NCBI RefSeq assembly: GCF_025215155.1
Contig: NZ_JALHAM010000117.1
Direction: 5' to 3' (one strand)
DNA: 64,000 nucleotides
From: Dryocola clanedunensis
GTDB taxonomy: Bacteria > Pseudomonadota > Gammaproteobacteria > Enterobacterales > Enterobacteriaceae
The notes beneath the pieces were generated by a model. It made no database searches, was not told the DNA's origin, and worked only from the letters and a program-made list of their open reading frames with translations. The position numbers and the translations under genes are program-made. Positions 25,823 to 34,958 of the stretch are shown here, piece after piece (within the stretch, counting starts at the first letter, position 1; each line of letters begins with the position of its first letter).

Positions 25823-26439
25823 GCTTCTCCCTCAAACGCCCACGGATCGCTGACTAACTGCGGGCCGCCGCTGGTTTTCAGCAAAACTCGCCCTTCGCGC
25901 AGCCATTCGGCCAGTGCAAAAGCGCCCCGTGGGGTTTCAATTTGCGTATCGGCGCGGCACAAAAGCCTGCCGATAATCTGCTGCCATTCCGCCAGCGCTT
26001 CACGAGCCACACGCTCCGGGCAGCGAATCAGCAGGTCGAGATCGCTGTCCGCATGCAGCACCGGAACTTCCGTTGCCAGCGCGTAGCCTACGCTACCGGT
26101 TATTCCCCAGACCCAGGGCCACTCACGCAGCGCGAGCTGGATGGCACCCTGAACCGGAGGCATTGAGACAAACGGAGAGTTGACCAACACGTCGTGGGAG
26201 GCAAGCGCTTCCGGCGAAACAACGCGTTTCACCTTTGCTGCATTGGCCCAGCCACCCGCGCGCTGGTCGCGGCGCATCCCACGAACGCCTACCGGGATGC
26301 GCCCTTCACGGTTCACATCACGCCTCACCACTACCGGCAGCGCCGGACGCCACTGGCTTGCTACCCACTCTTCAGTCATGCCTTCGAGCGCATCGCGGTC
26401 GGTCAGCCAGAGCAGGTCGTGAGGGCGTGGTGTGGTCAT
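25819..26439 (-). CDS. mdcG: Malonate decarboxylase holo-ACP synthase (phosphoribosyl-dephospho-CoA transferase)
   Basis: 206 residues. Nucleotidyltransferase signature VLHADSDLDLLIRC with the metal-binding Asp pair. It transfers the 2'-(5''-triphosphoribosyl)-3'-dephospho-CoA prosthetic group, made by MdcB, to a Ser of MdcC. It starts 3 bases after mdcF and overlaps mdcH. Confidence 0.94.
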   Translation of the reverse strand: MTTPRPHDLLWLTDRDALEGMTEEWVASQWRPALPVVVRRDVNREGRIPVGVRGMRRDQRAGGWANAAKVKRVVSPEALASHDVLVNSPFVSMPPVQGAIQLALREWPWVWGITGSVGYALATEVPVLHADSDLDLLIRCPERVAREALAEWQQIIGRLLCRADTQIETPRGAFALAEWLREGRVLLKTSGGPQLVSDPWAFEGEA

Positions 26440-26442
26440 GAT

Positions 26443-27402
26443 TTACATTCCTGAAGTCAGCGTGATAAACAGCGGTAGCGACAGGATAGAGAGCACGGAG
26501 CTAAGCAGCAACACTGCTTCTGCATCCGGGGACTGCACGCCGAAGCGGTTACCGAAGACCACGCCGAAGAAGCCAGCGGACAGCGCAATCATCAGGATAG
26601 CGGTGATGGCAACCGGACCGGTCAGACCGAGCGCCAGCACGATGCCCCAGGCGATGAACGGCTGAATCAGCAGCTTGGTGAGGGTGGCGAAACAAACCAT
26701 GGTGTTGATTTTCAGCTTACGGGCGGAAAGGATCACACCGGTCAGGAACAGCGCCGCAGCAGTTGCGGACAGGCCCAGCGGTTTGATAGACGACAGCAGC
26801 AGGTCCGGCATACGGATACCGATTGCCGACAGCACCACGCCCAGCAGCGGACCCCAGACGATAGGTTTTTTCAGTGAACGCCACATCAGCACCGGCAGCA
26901 TCGCAAGGGTAGAACCCGTTGCTTCACCGGCGGCCAGCGCCTTTTCACGCTCGAGGATCATCAGGCAGAACGGCGTCATCAGTACGGAACCACACGCGAT
27001 GGAAACCGCAACGGACAGTGAAGTTGCAGAACTTTCACCCAGCACGCTGCCCAGAATCGGCAGGCCAAGGGCCGCGTAGTTAGGCAGCGCCACGGTCAGC
27101 GTCAGGACTGCCGCATCCTGCGGAGATTTTTTGAAGACTTTGGTTGCTGTGAAATAGATTGCCGCATAGGTGATCCACATGGCCAGCACCAGCACCACAA
27201 TCAGCGGTGACTGTTTAACAATCCCTTCCCACGGCGTCTGAACCGTTGCGCTGAACAGCGCGGCAGGCAGGGCAAAATCCATTACGAAGATATTGAGCAG
27301 GGACACATTTTTGTTGTCGACCATTTTCGCTTTGCCCGCGAAAAAGCCCAGCAGCATAATGACGAAAATCGGAGCAAGAGCATGAACAATTACGTAAGTC
27401 AT
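26443..27402 (-). CDS. mdcF: AEC-family malonate transporter
   Basis: 319 residues with about ten hydrophobic segments, auxin-efflux-carrier type: HALAPIFVIMLLGFFAGK at the start, DFALPAALFSA, LPNYAALGLPILGSVLGE and the C-terminal GFFGVVFGNRFGVQSPDAEA. It takes up malonate, judged by its position between mdcE and mdcG as in Klebsiella. A 200-base gap with a REP separates it from mdcE. Confidence 0.92.
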   Translation of the reverse strand: MTYVIVHALAPIFVIMLLGFFAGKAKMVDNKNVSLLNIFVMDFALPAALFSATVQTPWEGIVKQSPLIVVLVLAMWITYAAIYFTATKVFKKSPQDAAVLTLTVALPNYAALGLPILGSVLGESSATSLSVAVSIACGSVLMTPFCLMILEREKALAAGEATGSTLAMLPVLMWRSLKKPIVWGPLLGVVLSAIGIRMPDLLLSSIKPLGLSATAAALFLTGVILSARKLKINTMVCFATLTKLLIQPFIAWGIVLALGLTGPVAITAILMIALSAGFFGVVFGNRFGVQSPDAEAVLLLSSVLSILSLPLFITLTSGM

Positions 27403-27509
27403 AACTTCACCTGTAGTTGAAAAAGAGTTCCAGCACTGGTGCGATGATTATTTTTTTCAGACGATGATTTTATGTCAACGCTCAACGGCGGAACCTGTAG
27501 ACCTTGCTG

Positions 27510-27542
27510 TGGTGGATGACGCTTACGCTTATCCACCCTACG
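27510..27542. repeat. Single REP-type unit between mdcE and mdcF
   Basis: GGTGGATGACGCTTACGCTTATCCACCCTAC forms a hairpin with an imperfect stem. It lies within the 200-base mdcE-mdcF gap, where no gene is supported, and may shape differential expression of decarboxylase and transporter genes. Confidence 0.8.
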
Positions 27543-27602
27543 GTTTTACAAATCCCACCGCCGACGCTCTTATGTACCGTCTGGCAGGTCTGTCTTCAGT
27601 GC

Positions 27603-28403
27603 TTACCAGCTTGCGCGCATACGTTCACGAACAAGGGCTGAGCTATGGCGGTTCTTAGCATGCAGCCTGTTTTTCAGGGTGGTATCCGTGCGGGCTTCGC
27701 GAACGGCCGTCACCAGCGCGGCGTTCACTTTGCTGAGGTCGTCTGCTTCTGGCGCCTGCGGATTAGCGATATCCAGCAGGTTTGAAAGCAGGCCGAGGGT
27801 TTCGTAGTTGCTGATGTCGTAGGCCATTGGCGGAATGGTTGCCGCCAGCTTTTCCAGCGCATCAACGGTACGCAGCGTGATGCGGGCCGCGGACTCTTTC
27901 CCCATCGCGTGGATCATCACGCCGGCGTCGTTAAAGGCTATAAGGCGGTTTGCCTGGTAGCCGTGGGCCAGAAACGCCCCGGACATTGCCTTACCAACGA
28001 TCAGCCCGATAACCGGGTGCCCTGCCAGACGAGCATTGGCATAAGCCCCTGCCGCACCGGCCAGTGCCTGGTGAATACCGAAGCCCTCTTCACGACGGCC
28101 GTAGGCCTGGCTCGGCACGTCGATAACCGCGATAATGGCGCGCTTCTCGGCTTTGTCCGCGTCTTCCGCGATAGTTTCGCTGACCACTTTCGCCAGCGTC
28201 CAGCCTTCCAGCAGCCCTACTTCACCGCCTGCGGCACGTGGATAATGGTTGTTTTCATCCGGCACTACCGCGATAAAACGCGCGGCTTTACCGTCAACTT
28301 CGCCGTCAGCAACCTGCACGGACGGGCACAGACCGGCCATGCGCGGCGCGCCTGCGGTCAGTTTGTCCAGCCAGACGGCGGCACGATTCAGTTTCTGGCT
28401 CAT
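27603..28403 (-). CDS. mdcE: Malonate decarboxylase gamma subunit
   Basis: 266 residues, carboxyltransferase (crotonase-like) fold: REEGFGIHQALAGAAGAYANARL and GLIVGKAMSGAFLAHGYQ with the oxyanion Gly region. With MdcD it forms the malonyl-S-ACP decarboxylase (releasing CO2 and leaving acetyl-S-ACP). The start overlaps mdcD by 4 bases. Confidence 0.95.
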   Translation of the reverse strand: MSQKLNRAAVWLDKLTAGAPRMAGLCPSVQVADGEVDGKAARFIAVVPDENNHYPRAAGGEVGLLEGWTLAKVVSETIAEDADKAEKRAIIAVIDVPSQAYGRREEGFGIHQALAGAAGAYANARLAGHPVIGLIVGKAMSGAFLAHGYQANRLIAFNDAGVMIHAMGKESAARITLRTVDALEKLAATIPPMAYDISNYETLGLLSNLLDIANPQAPEADDLSKVNAALVTAVREARTDTTLKNRLHAKNRHSSALVRERMRASW

Positions 28404-29233
28404 GACTGTTTCTCCCCAAAAAGCTGTTTGATCTGTTCGGCATCGGCCTGCTTGCTGGTGTCGAAGTTAGACAGACGTTCCAGATACCACGCGTAGTTAT
28501 CGGTGCGGTGCTTAGCGGGAACGCCTTTGGCGATAGCGTCGTTAACCGCCTGCTTAACCGCGTTTACGCCGTCGCCGACCAGCGCATCCACCAGGCCGCT
28601 CTGGTAGCGAACTTCGCCACCGGTCATGCTCCAGATGAACGGACGGTCGCGGGAATCGTACTCGTCGATACCGGCTTCCTGTTCAATAACCTGCGGGCCG
28701 TTCAGGCCAAGACGCGCTTCGCGGGTCACAATCAGATAGCTGCAAAGTGCGGCGGCGATGGACATCCCCCCGAAGCAGCCGACGGTCCCGGCAATCACGC
28801 CGACAACCGGGGTGTAACGGCGCAGGTCAACAATCGCGGCGTGGATATCGGCAATTGCCGCCAGGCCAAGGTTGGCTTCCTGCAGGCGCACGCCGCCGGT
28901 TTCCAGGCAAAGAACCGCCTGGGTCGGAATGCCGTTGCGGTTATCTTCTGCCGCCAGCTCGAGGGCCGCCGCCATTTTTGCGCCGGACACTTCGCCCATG
29001 CTGCCGCCCTGGAACGACCCTTCGATAGCAATCACTACCGCAGGGCCACCGTTGATGGTGCCTTTCGCGACAACCATGCCGTCGTCAGACTGCGGCACGA
29101 TGCCCTGAGCGCCTAACCACGGGGAAACAATGCCGTCGAACGGGTCGAGCAGTTCACGGTAGCTGCCGTCGTCGAGCAGCAGACGGGCACGCTCACGCGC
29201 TTTGAGTTCGATAAAACTGTGGTCGTCACGCAT
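28400..29233 (-). CDS. mdcD: Malonate decarboxylase beta subunit
   Basis: 277 residues, carboxyltransferase fold: GGPAVVIAIEGSFQGGSMGEV, VLCLETGGVRLQEAN and GVIAGTVGCFGGMSIAAAL. Decarboxylates malonyl-S-ACP with MdcE. Eight-base overlap with mdcC and four with mdcE indicate coupled translation. Confidence 0.95.
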   Translation of the reverse strand: MRDDHSFIELKARERARLLLDDGSYRELLDPFDGIVSPWLGAQGIVPQSDDGMVVAKGTINGGPAVVIAIEGSFQGGSMGEVSGAKMAAALELAAEDNRNGIPTQAVLCLETGGVRLQEANLGLAAIADIHAAIVDLRRYTPVVGVIAGTVGCFGGMSIAAALCSYLIVTREARLGLNGPQVIEQEAGIDEYDSRDRPFIWSMTGGEVRYQSGLVDALVGDGVNAVKQAVNDAIAKGVPAKHRTDNYAWYLERLSNFDTSKQADAEQIKQLFGEKQS

Positions 29234-29525
29234 GGCTCACCTCTTCAAATACTTGTTCGATACGAATGCGGGCCACGCCCGGCGTCGCGCCAAAATCGTG
29301 GATCAGCATCTGACCGGCAGGCAGGCTGCCGAGCGCGGCCAGGCGGCCAAACAGGGCCTGCCAGCGCTGCTCGCTGTTATCCACGGAGGTGGTGATATCG
29401 ACGGTCAGCGCATCGCCTTCGGCGGCGGTGAACAAAACTTCCATATCGCCGGAACCAACCACGCCGGACAGCGCTTTGCCGCTGAGCGTACGGGTTGCCG
29501 GAAATGACAATGTAATGTGTTCCAT
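29226..29525 (-). CDS. mdcC: Malonate decarboxylase acyl carrier protein (delta subunit)
   Basis: 99 residues. The attachment Ser for the 2'-(5''-phosphoribosyl)-3'-dephospho-CoA group is Ser25 in VVGSGDMEVL. The protein carries acetyl and malonyl thioesters between MdcA, MdcD/E and MdcH. Eight bases downstream of mdcB. Confidence 0.95.
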   Translation of the reverse strand: MEHITLSFPATRTLSGKALSGVVGSGDMEVLFTAAEGDALTVDITTSVDNSEQRWQALFGRLAALGSLPAGQMLIHDFGATPGVARIRIEQVFEEVSHA

Positions 29526-29533
29526 AACACCCT

Positions 29534-30418
29534 CTATAAGTGTGAATGTTGCGGTAATGGGGTGACGCGAGCGTCATCGCAGGCGATGCGGTCCATCAGC
29601 AGCGTGGCGGCAAGCAGGTCTGCCGCGCCGCCCGGTGAGGCGTTAAGCGCAAGCATTTGCCCATCGAGCTTTGCCAGCGCCTCACGGCCAGCGGCCTGTG
29701 CGGTTCCACCCGCAGCCAGCACGCGCCGCGCGCCGTTCTGCATCGTCTCAAGCCCTTCGATCCCCGCGCGGGACAGCACGCAGGTATCGCTAAGCGACGT
29801 CATGATGGCCATCAGCGCATCAAGACGGGCCTGCTGCTCGGTGGCACCAGCTTCGCGACTGCGGCGTAGCTGCGGCAGGGCCAGACGCATAACGTGCGGG
29901 AAGCCCTGCTGCGCTTCTTCGCGTGCGCCGGAAACCTGATAACGCCTTGTGGCGCGTAACCCCTTACTGAAAATTTTTGGTGCCGTGCTGTCGGGTAAAC
30001 CGGCGAGCTTCGCCGCGCTCGCGGCTATCTCTTCGCTGCTGCCTTCCATGCCGTGCATGGCAGCGGCAGACACCAGTAAACCCAGCGCCCAGATAGCCCC
30101 CCGGTGAGTGTTCACTCCGCCGGTGGCCTCCATCATCTGCGCTTCGCCTTCGCGGCCTAAGCGGCCAACCAGCTGACGCAGGGCGATATCCGCCGGGCGC
30201 TTCCAGCTTTGCAGCGCCAGCGCATGAAACGTCGGGGAGAGGCTGTGCGCCGAGCGCTCCATCAGGCTTAGCGTTAAGTCGTGATGGGCGCCGTTTCCCC
30301 GGCTGTCCACAAGACCGGGCTTCGGGCTCAAACGTGCTTCTTCAATCATGCTTTGGGTGGCAACCCTTGCAAGCCATTGCGCGCTGCCCTCAACCCCAGT
30401 CTGTGGCTGTAGTTTCAT
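29534..30418 (-). CDS. mdcB: Triphosphoribosyl-dephospho-CoA synthase
   Basis: 294 residues from the ATG at 30418; the open frame extends 16 codons upstream inside mdcA. CitG/MdcB family: EEARLSPKPGLVDSRGNGAHHDL and TGGVNTHRGAIWALG. It makes the prosthetic-group precursor from ATP and dephospho-CoA. The mdcA stop and mdcB start share one base (TAATG). Confidence 0.95.
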   Translation of the reverse strand: MKLQPQTGVEGSAQWLARVATQSMIEEARLSPKPGLVDSRGNGAHHDLTLSLMERSAHSLSPTFHALALQSWKRPADIALRQLVGRLGREGEAQMMEATGGVNTHRGAIWALGLLVSAAAMHGMEGSSEEIAASAAKLAGLPDSTAPKIFSKGLRATRRYQVSGAREEAQQGFPHVMRLALPQLRRSREAGATEQQARLDALMAIMTSLSDTCVLSRAGIEGLETMQNGARRVLAAGGTAQAAGREALAKLDGQMLALNASPGGAADLLAATLLMDRIACDDARVTPLPQHSHL

Positions 30419-32073
30419 TACCAGCTCCGGAATTTCGCAGGTGGGTTGTACAGGCCGTCGGACCACTCAACGAGATCCGCCACACTGCTGGCGGCCAGCA
30501 GGGAACGGGTCGCGTCGCTGCGGCGAATGCCCATATCTTCCGGGAAGACGACTTTGCCGCTCTGGCGCAGCTGGGCGACACGTTTAGCGTCAACGCCCAG
30601 GCCGATGTCGGTGATCCCGGCAACGGAAGCGACCATTGCGCGGCGCTCTTCCATGCTTTCAGCACGATAGAGATACGCGATGCCTTCTTCGGTCAGTACG
30701 TGGGTGACGTCATCGCCGTAAATCATCACCGGCGCTAAAGGCATGCCGGAGGATTTCGCCACGTCCAGCGCGTCGAGTTTTTCGACAAACGTTGGCTTAA
30801 CGCCCGCCTGGAAGGTTTCGACCATCTGCACAACGAGCTTACGACCGCGCTCCATCATGTCTGGTTTGTTCTGCATCGCGAGCCAGGCTGGCGTTGCGTG
30901 ACGACGACCGTGCGGGTCGTGGCCCATGTTTGGCGCGCCGCCGAAACCGGACAGGCGACCGCGTGTTACCGTGGAGGAGTTGGCAAAGCCGTCAACCTGC
31001 AGGGTAGAGCCGATGAACATGTCCACCGCGTACTGACCTGCCAGCTGGCACATCGCACGGTTGGAACGCATGGAGCCGTCGGCACCGGTAAAGAAGATGT
31101 CCGGGCGAGCGCGGATATACTCTTCCATCCCCAGCTCGCCGCCGAAGCAGTGCACGCTTTCTACCCAGCCGCTTTCAATTGCCGGGATCAGCGTCGGATG
31201 CGGGTTCAGCGTCCAGTGTTTACAGATTTTGCCCTTCAGGCCCAGCTGTTCGCCGTAAGTTGGCAGCAGCAGCTCGATGGCGGCGGTGTTGAAGCCGATA
31301 CCGTGGTTCAGCGACTGCACCTGGTGCTCCGCGTAGATGCCTTTGATCGCCATCATCGCCATCAGGATGTGTTCCTGCTTGATCAGGCGCGGGTCGCGGG
31401 TAAACAGCGGCTCGATAAAGAACGGCTTGTCGGCAACAACCACGTAATCAATCCACGAACCAGGGATGTCCACGCGAGGCAGATCGCATTCGTCGTCGAC
31501 CAGTTCATTAACCTGGGCGATAACGATGCCGTCATGGAACGCAGCGGCTTCGACCAGGGCCGGGGTATCTTCGGTGCTGGCGCCCGTATAGAGGTTACCT
31601 TTGCGGTCGGCCTTAAAGCCGGCAATCAGCGCCACGTTTGGCGACAGGTCCACATACAGACGGGAGTAGAGTTCGATATAGGTATGGATGGCGCCAATCT
31701 CGAGCTGACCGTCTTCAAGCAGCTGCGAAATGCGCAGGCTCTGGGTGCCGGAGAAAGCGAAATCGAGCTTGCGTGCGATGCCTTTTTCAAAGATATCAAG
31801 GTGCTCGCTGCGCCCTACGCTCGGCATGATCATATGCAGGTCGTGGACTTTAGACGGGCTGACTTCCGCCAGCATGCGGGAAAGGAAATCCGCCTGTTTC
31901 TGGTTGTTCCCTTCAAGTACCACGCGATCGCCCGGGGCAATCAGTCGTTCCAGCATATCGACAAGGCCTTCAGTAGGAAGAACCTTGCCCTGCACGTTGG
32001 TGGAAGCCATGCGCCGCTGCTTCTCTAAGCGGCGTGAATTCCACACTCGTGCTGGCTTTTGGGAAGCCTTCAT
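30418..32073 (-). CDS. mdcA: Malonate decarboxylase alpha subunit (acetyl-S-ACP:malonate ACP transferase)
   Basis: 551 residues, the length I recall for the Klebsiella protein. CoA-transferase-like fold: VLEGNNQKQADFLSRML near 55, SLNHGIGFNTAAIELLLP, VHCFGGELGMEEY and GFGGAPNMGHDPHGRRHA. It exchanges malonate for acetate on the ACP. First gene of the mdc operon; AGGAGG lies 6 bases before the ATG, the strongest ribosome-binding site seen in this window. Confidence 0.96.
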   Translation of the reverse strand: MKASQKPARVWNSRRLEKQRRMASTNVQGKVLPTEGLVDMLERLIAPGDRVVLEGNNQKQADFLSRMLAEVSPSKVHDLHMIMPSVGRSEHLDIFEKGIARKLDFAFSGTQSLRISQLLEDGQLEIGAIHTYIELYSRLYVDLSPNVALIAGFKADRKGNLYTGASTEDTPALVEAAAFHDGIVIAQVNELVDDECDLPRVDIPGSWIDYVVVADKPFFIEPLFTRDPRLIKQEHILMAMMAIKGIYAEHQVQSLNHGIGFNTAAIELLLPTYGEQLGLKGKICKHWTLNPHPTLIPAIESGWVESVHCFGGELGMEEYIRARPDIFFTGADGSMRSNRAMCQLAGQYAVDMFIGSTLQVDGFANSSTVTRGRLSGFGGAPNMGHDPHGRRHATPAWLAMQNKPDMMERGRKLVVQMVETFQAGVKPTFVEKLDALDVAKSSGMPLAPVMIYGDDVTHVLTEEGIAYLYRAESMEERRAMVASVAGITDIGLGVDAKRVAQLRQSGKVVFPEDMGIRRSDATRSLLAASSVADLVEWSDGLYNPPAKFRSW

Positions 32074-32134
32074 TATTAACCTCCTGATTCAGCTCATCAT
32101 TTTGATTTGCTTTAGTCTGATTAAATTGTGCGCT

Positions 32135-32149
32135 TACCTCTTTAGGGTA
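32135..32149. promoter_or_regulatory. Dyad upstream of mdcA, candidate MdcR site
   Basis: TACC-N7-GGTA, a 15-base dyad of LysR-box size, 62 bases before the mdcA start codon. The surrounding 160 bases are AT-rich and hold no gene. Attribution to MdcR is inference. Confidence 0.4.
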
Positions 32150-32235
32150 TCAATTAAGGTCAGGGGCAGATTATTAGCCTGAGAGTAATAATCATAGCAA
32201 CGATCTGTGATCGGGTTGGAAGGCGGGGTTGGGGA

Positions 32236-34353
32236 TTATGGGCTAGCGGGAAGGAAGCTGCGTCTGACAACCGCCCCCTGCGTGGGTACGACTTCAAGCT
32301 CATCGTTGTCAAAGTGCACGTTGGCAGGCAAGCTGGACGTATCTACCGTTAATTCATTCACTCGCCACGGGGTCAGATAGCTGACCAGCAGTTCGCCCCG
32401 TGCGTTGGTCGTGGCACCAAACTGATTGTAAAAACTTACCCCCGGCGTCTGAGGAACATCAACCAGTGCCACGGTTTCACCCAGCTGTTGACCAGCGGTT
32501 AACCCGCCGCTGTGCAGCATTAAACTGCCGCTCATATCCGCATGATAATCGCGTTGCCGACCGTTTCGCGTCAGGCCAAGATTGGCTTCTCCCGCGTTGT
32601 ACTGATATCCCGTCGTCATCCTCAGCTCGTCGTTACCGTGCTCCTGATGCTGCGCGGTGACGTCGTAGCGTAAACTATAGTCACTCAGCGCCGAGCCGTA
32701 GAGATTTACGCCGTGCGTCGCGCTGTTCCTGCTGTCCAGCTCAGAAACGTAGCCGACGTTAACCGTGTGTCCTGCCGCCGAGAACGGCACGCTGATGTTC
32801 AGGCCCATCACGGTTTCAGCGGGATACTCCTGATACTGATTTCTGTCTACCGCGAGGCTGATATCAATATCTTTCCAGCGGGTATTCAGGCTGAGACTCA
32901 GGCTCTGGTCGCTGGCGTGGTGCTGGCGGGATCGCGTCCAGTTCCAGGAGATGGCCAGCGTGGAATCCTCGTTAAAACTCTGGTTAATCTCAAGCTGGCC
33001 GCGCATTGCCCGGCTGGTCGTATCATCGTCCCAGCCGTAGCGAAGCGTGTCGGCACGGTTAATTTTCTCTTCGAAGGTTCGATACTGGCTGCCGTGGGGA
33101 TACCCTTGCAGCTGGGCATTGAGGTGCGTCTGGGTGGTGAAAAAGGCCTTTGTATAACGAAGCCGCCAGACCATCCCCCTGCTTTTTACCCCTTGTTGGG
33201 TATATTGCGCATGGCTGAGATCCGCGGAAAGCGCGCCAAGGGCATAAAAGTTTTGCCCGACCCCGGCGACCTGGCTTATGTAATCATCACCCTGCTGCCA
33301 TCCGGCAAACAGCGTTGTGCCCGGTGCAGCGCCCCATGAAAAGGTGGACTGGGCAAAACGGTCCCTGTCGCTCTCGGTGCCGTGATAAGGTTTGTAGCGC
33401 CCGGCCGCCAGCTCGTAGCTGACAATCCCCTGCCCCGTTAGATTGGGCATGACCGACCACGGTAAAATGCGCGTTCTCTCGGTGCCGTCGCTCTCCTGCA
33501 CCGTCAGCTCCAGGTCGCCCTGCGGATCGGGAGGATAGAAGTCCTGAATGGTAAAAGCGCCGGGCTGGACGTGCAGACGATAAACCCGCTGCCCGTTCTG
33601 ATGAATGGTGACTTCGGCTTCGCTGCGCGCATAGCCTGTAATCCAGGGAGAGGAAGGTCGCCAGCTGTCCGGATACATCGCTTCATCACTGGCAAGAGAA
33701 GCCCCGCGAAAAGAGAAGCCGTCAAACATCGCGCTGGAGGTTGTTCCGTCGCCTAAGGTCATCCGCGAACGCAGCGAGCGGATGCTGCGCCACAAAGAGG
33801 CAGAGCGGGTATAAGAACCGTGATTGTTCGTTCGATCTCGCCAGAAGGTATTTTGATAGCGTAGCCGCCAGGCCCCGATATTCAGGCCATTATCCAGATC
33901 AAGCGTGGCGTCGGTTCCCGCTTTCTCCCAGCTATATTGCGCACTCTTTTTATCGGCATCGAGACGGTAATTTGTAAACAGCGCGGGAATACCGTCGTCC
34001 CAGCGGCTGGTCGTCACCCCGTTCTCCTGTGGAGCTACGGCTTCTTCAGGGAGCAGTAAGGTCAGCAACCCCGCAGACTCCCGATACCAGGATTGAAAGC
34101 CAAAGCGTTCCGCTGACGCCTTCGTCAGGCAACCTTGCTCGCTAAAGCTAAGCCGTTTGAGTACGTTCGGGCGAATACCCCACTCCTCTAACAGAGGGCG
34201 AGTCAGGCAGGGTGAACCCTGATAAAAAGTCAGCGAAATAGCGCCTTTATAGGCGTTGTTGAGGATTATCCAGGTTTTATCGGCGGCCCATGCAGATGCA
34301 GGCAGGATGAGCGAACAGAAGAGGACTAACAGCAGAATGGAGAGACGCAACAT
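32236..34353 (-). CDS. Orphan fimbrial usher-like protein lacking the N- and C-terminal ends of the usual fold
   Basis: 705 residues, against about 800-870 for typical ushers. A signal peptide (cleavage near ASAWA) is followed by WIILNNAYKGAISLTFY, which aligns with the middle of the usual N-terminal domain, so roughly its first 30 residues are absent. The beta-barrel and plug region are present (FRGASLASDEAMYPDSW, GYARSEAEVTIHQNGQ, PGAFTIQDFYPPDPQGDLEL). The protein stops at VVPTQGAVVRRSFLPASP, where ushers normally continue for 80-100 residues of C-terminal domain. No chaperone or subunit genes are nearby. It lies 56 bases downstream of the yqjC stop but beyond a terminator. It could be degenerate or repurposed. 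Confidence 0.8.
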   Translation of the reverse strand: MLRLSILLLVLFCSLILPASAWAADKTWIILNNAYKGAISLTFYQGSPCLTRPLLEEWGIRPNVLKRLSFSEQGCLTKASAERFGFQSWYRESAGLLTLLLPEEAVAPQENGVTTSRWDDGIPALFTNYRLDADKKSAQYSWEKAGTDATLDLDNGLNIGAWRLRYQNTFWRDRTNNHGSYTRSASLWRSIRSLRSRMTLGDGTTSSAMFDGFSFRGASLASDEAMYPDSWRPSSPWITGYARSEAEVTIHQNGQRVYRLHVQPGAFTIQDFYPPDPQGDLELTVQESDGTERTRILPWSVMPNLTGQGIVSYELAAGRYKPYHGTESDRDRFAQSTFSWGAAPGTTLFAGWQQGDDYISQVAGVGQNFYALGALSADLSHAQYTQQGVKSRGMVWRLRYTKAFFTTQTHLNAQLQGYPHGSQYRTFEEKINRADTLRYGWDDDTTSRAMRGQLEINQSFNEDSTLAISWNWTRSRQHHASDQSLSLSLNTRWKDIDISLAVDRNQYQEYPAETVMGLNISVPFSAAGHTVNVGYVSELDSRNSATHGVNLYGSALSDYSLRYDVTAQHQEHGNDELRMTTGYQYNAGEANLGLTRNGRQRDYHADMSGSLMLHSGGLTAGQQLGETVALVDVPQTPGVSFYNQFGATTNARGELLVSYLTPWRVNELTVDTSSLPANVHFDNDELEVVPTQGAVVRRSFLPASP

Positions 34354-34368
34354 GGCGTTAATACGCGA

Positions 34369-34398
34369 AAAAGCAAAAGCGGAGGCCCGCTTTTGCTT
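34369..34398 (-). terminator. Rho-independent terminator after the YqjC-like gene
   Basis: AGCAAAAGCGGGCC / GGCCTCCGCTTTTGCT-type hairpin followed by TTTTT on the minus strand. It separates the YqjC-like gene from the usher gene. Confidence 0.85.
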
Positions 34399-34409
34399 AG
34401 CGCTGATAC

Positions 34410-34838
34410 TTATTTTTGCAGCTTAGCAAGTTCAGCACGTGCCTGGCTCAGTTCCTGCTGGACTTCGCGCAGGTCAGCCTGCTTTTCGGCAAGCTTCTGC
34501 TGATACTTAGCTACTTTCTTCTGATCGCCTTTAGCCTGCGCCTGCTTCAAATCAGCCTGAACTTCGCTGACATCATCGCGCTTATCAGCAACTTTTTTCT
34601 CAAGTTTGCTCACTTCTTTCTGTGCATCAGCCAGCACGCTGCTGTTGGTGCAATGCGCTTTCACTTCTGCCAGCGCTTTTTTCAGGCCAGCAATTTTCTG
34701 AGTGTTGCCGTACTGCTGAGCGATTGAGATCTCTTTTTGCAGCGCTGCGCTTTTGTCAGCACATGACTCAGCCGCATGAGCAGCGCTAAAGGTACCAGCA
34801 GAAAGAATAAGAGTTAAAACGGTTGCTAACTTTTTCAT
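34410..34838 (-). CDS. yqjC: DUF1090 periplasmic coiled-coil protein (YqjC-like)
   Basis: 142 residues with a signal peptide cut near AHAAES. Mature part almost wholly helical with heptad-like Lys/Glu/Gln repeats (ADKRDDVSEVQADLKQAQAKGDQKKVAKYQQ) and two Cys (ESCADK and AHCTNS) that may form a disulphide. Family DUF1090, function unknown. AAGGAG lies 5 bases before the ATG. In E. coli yqjC is elsewhere on the chromosome, so this may be a relocated gene or a paralogue. Confidence 0.8.
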   Translation of the reverse strand: MKKLATVLTLILSAGTFSAAHAAESCADKSAALQKEISIAQQYGNTQKIAGLKKALAEVKAHCTNSSVLADAQKEVSKLEKKVADKRDDVSEVQADLKQAQAKGDQKKVAKYQQKLAEKQADLREVQQELSQARAELAKLQK

Positions 34839-34958
34839 GGACTTCTCCTTTGTTTATAAACAGCCTGCGGTTGCCAGGCTGCATCCTGTTAACAAAAGAG
34901 TAAGCTCCCCGCGCGACGTTTACGACGCGCCTCGGGCTTCAATTTCCTGTAGGACGTT

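Noticed and set aside
32074..32235. Possible frameshifted usher C-terminal domain behind the usher stop
   Set aside because: Reading the minus strand past the stop gives no usher C-terminal motifs in any frame, and only 160 AT-rich bases remain before mdcA; the domain is absent rather than frameshifted.
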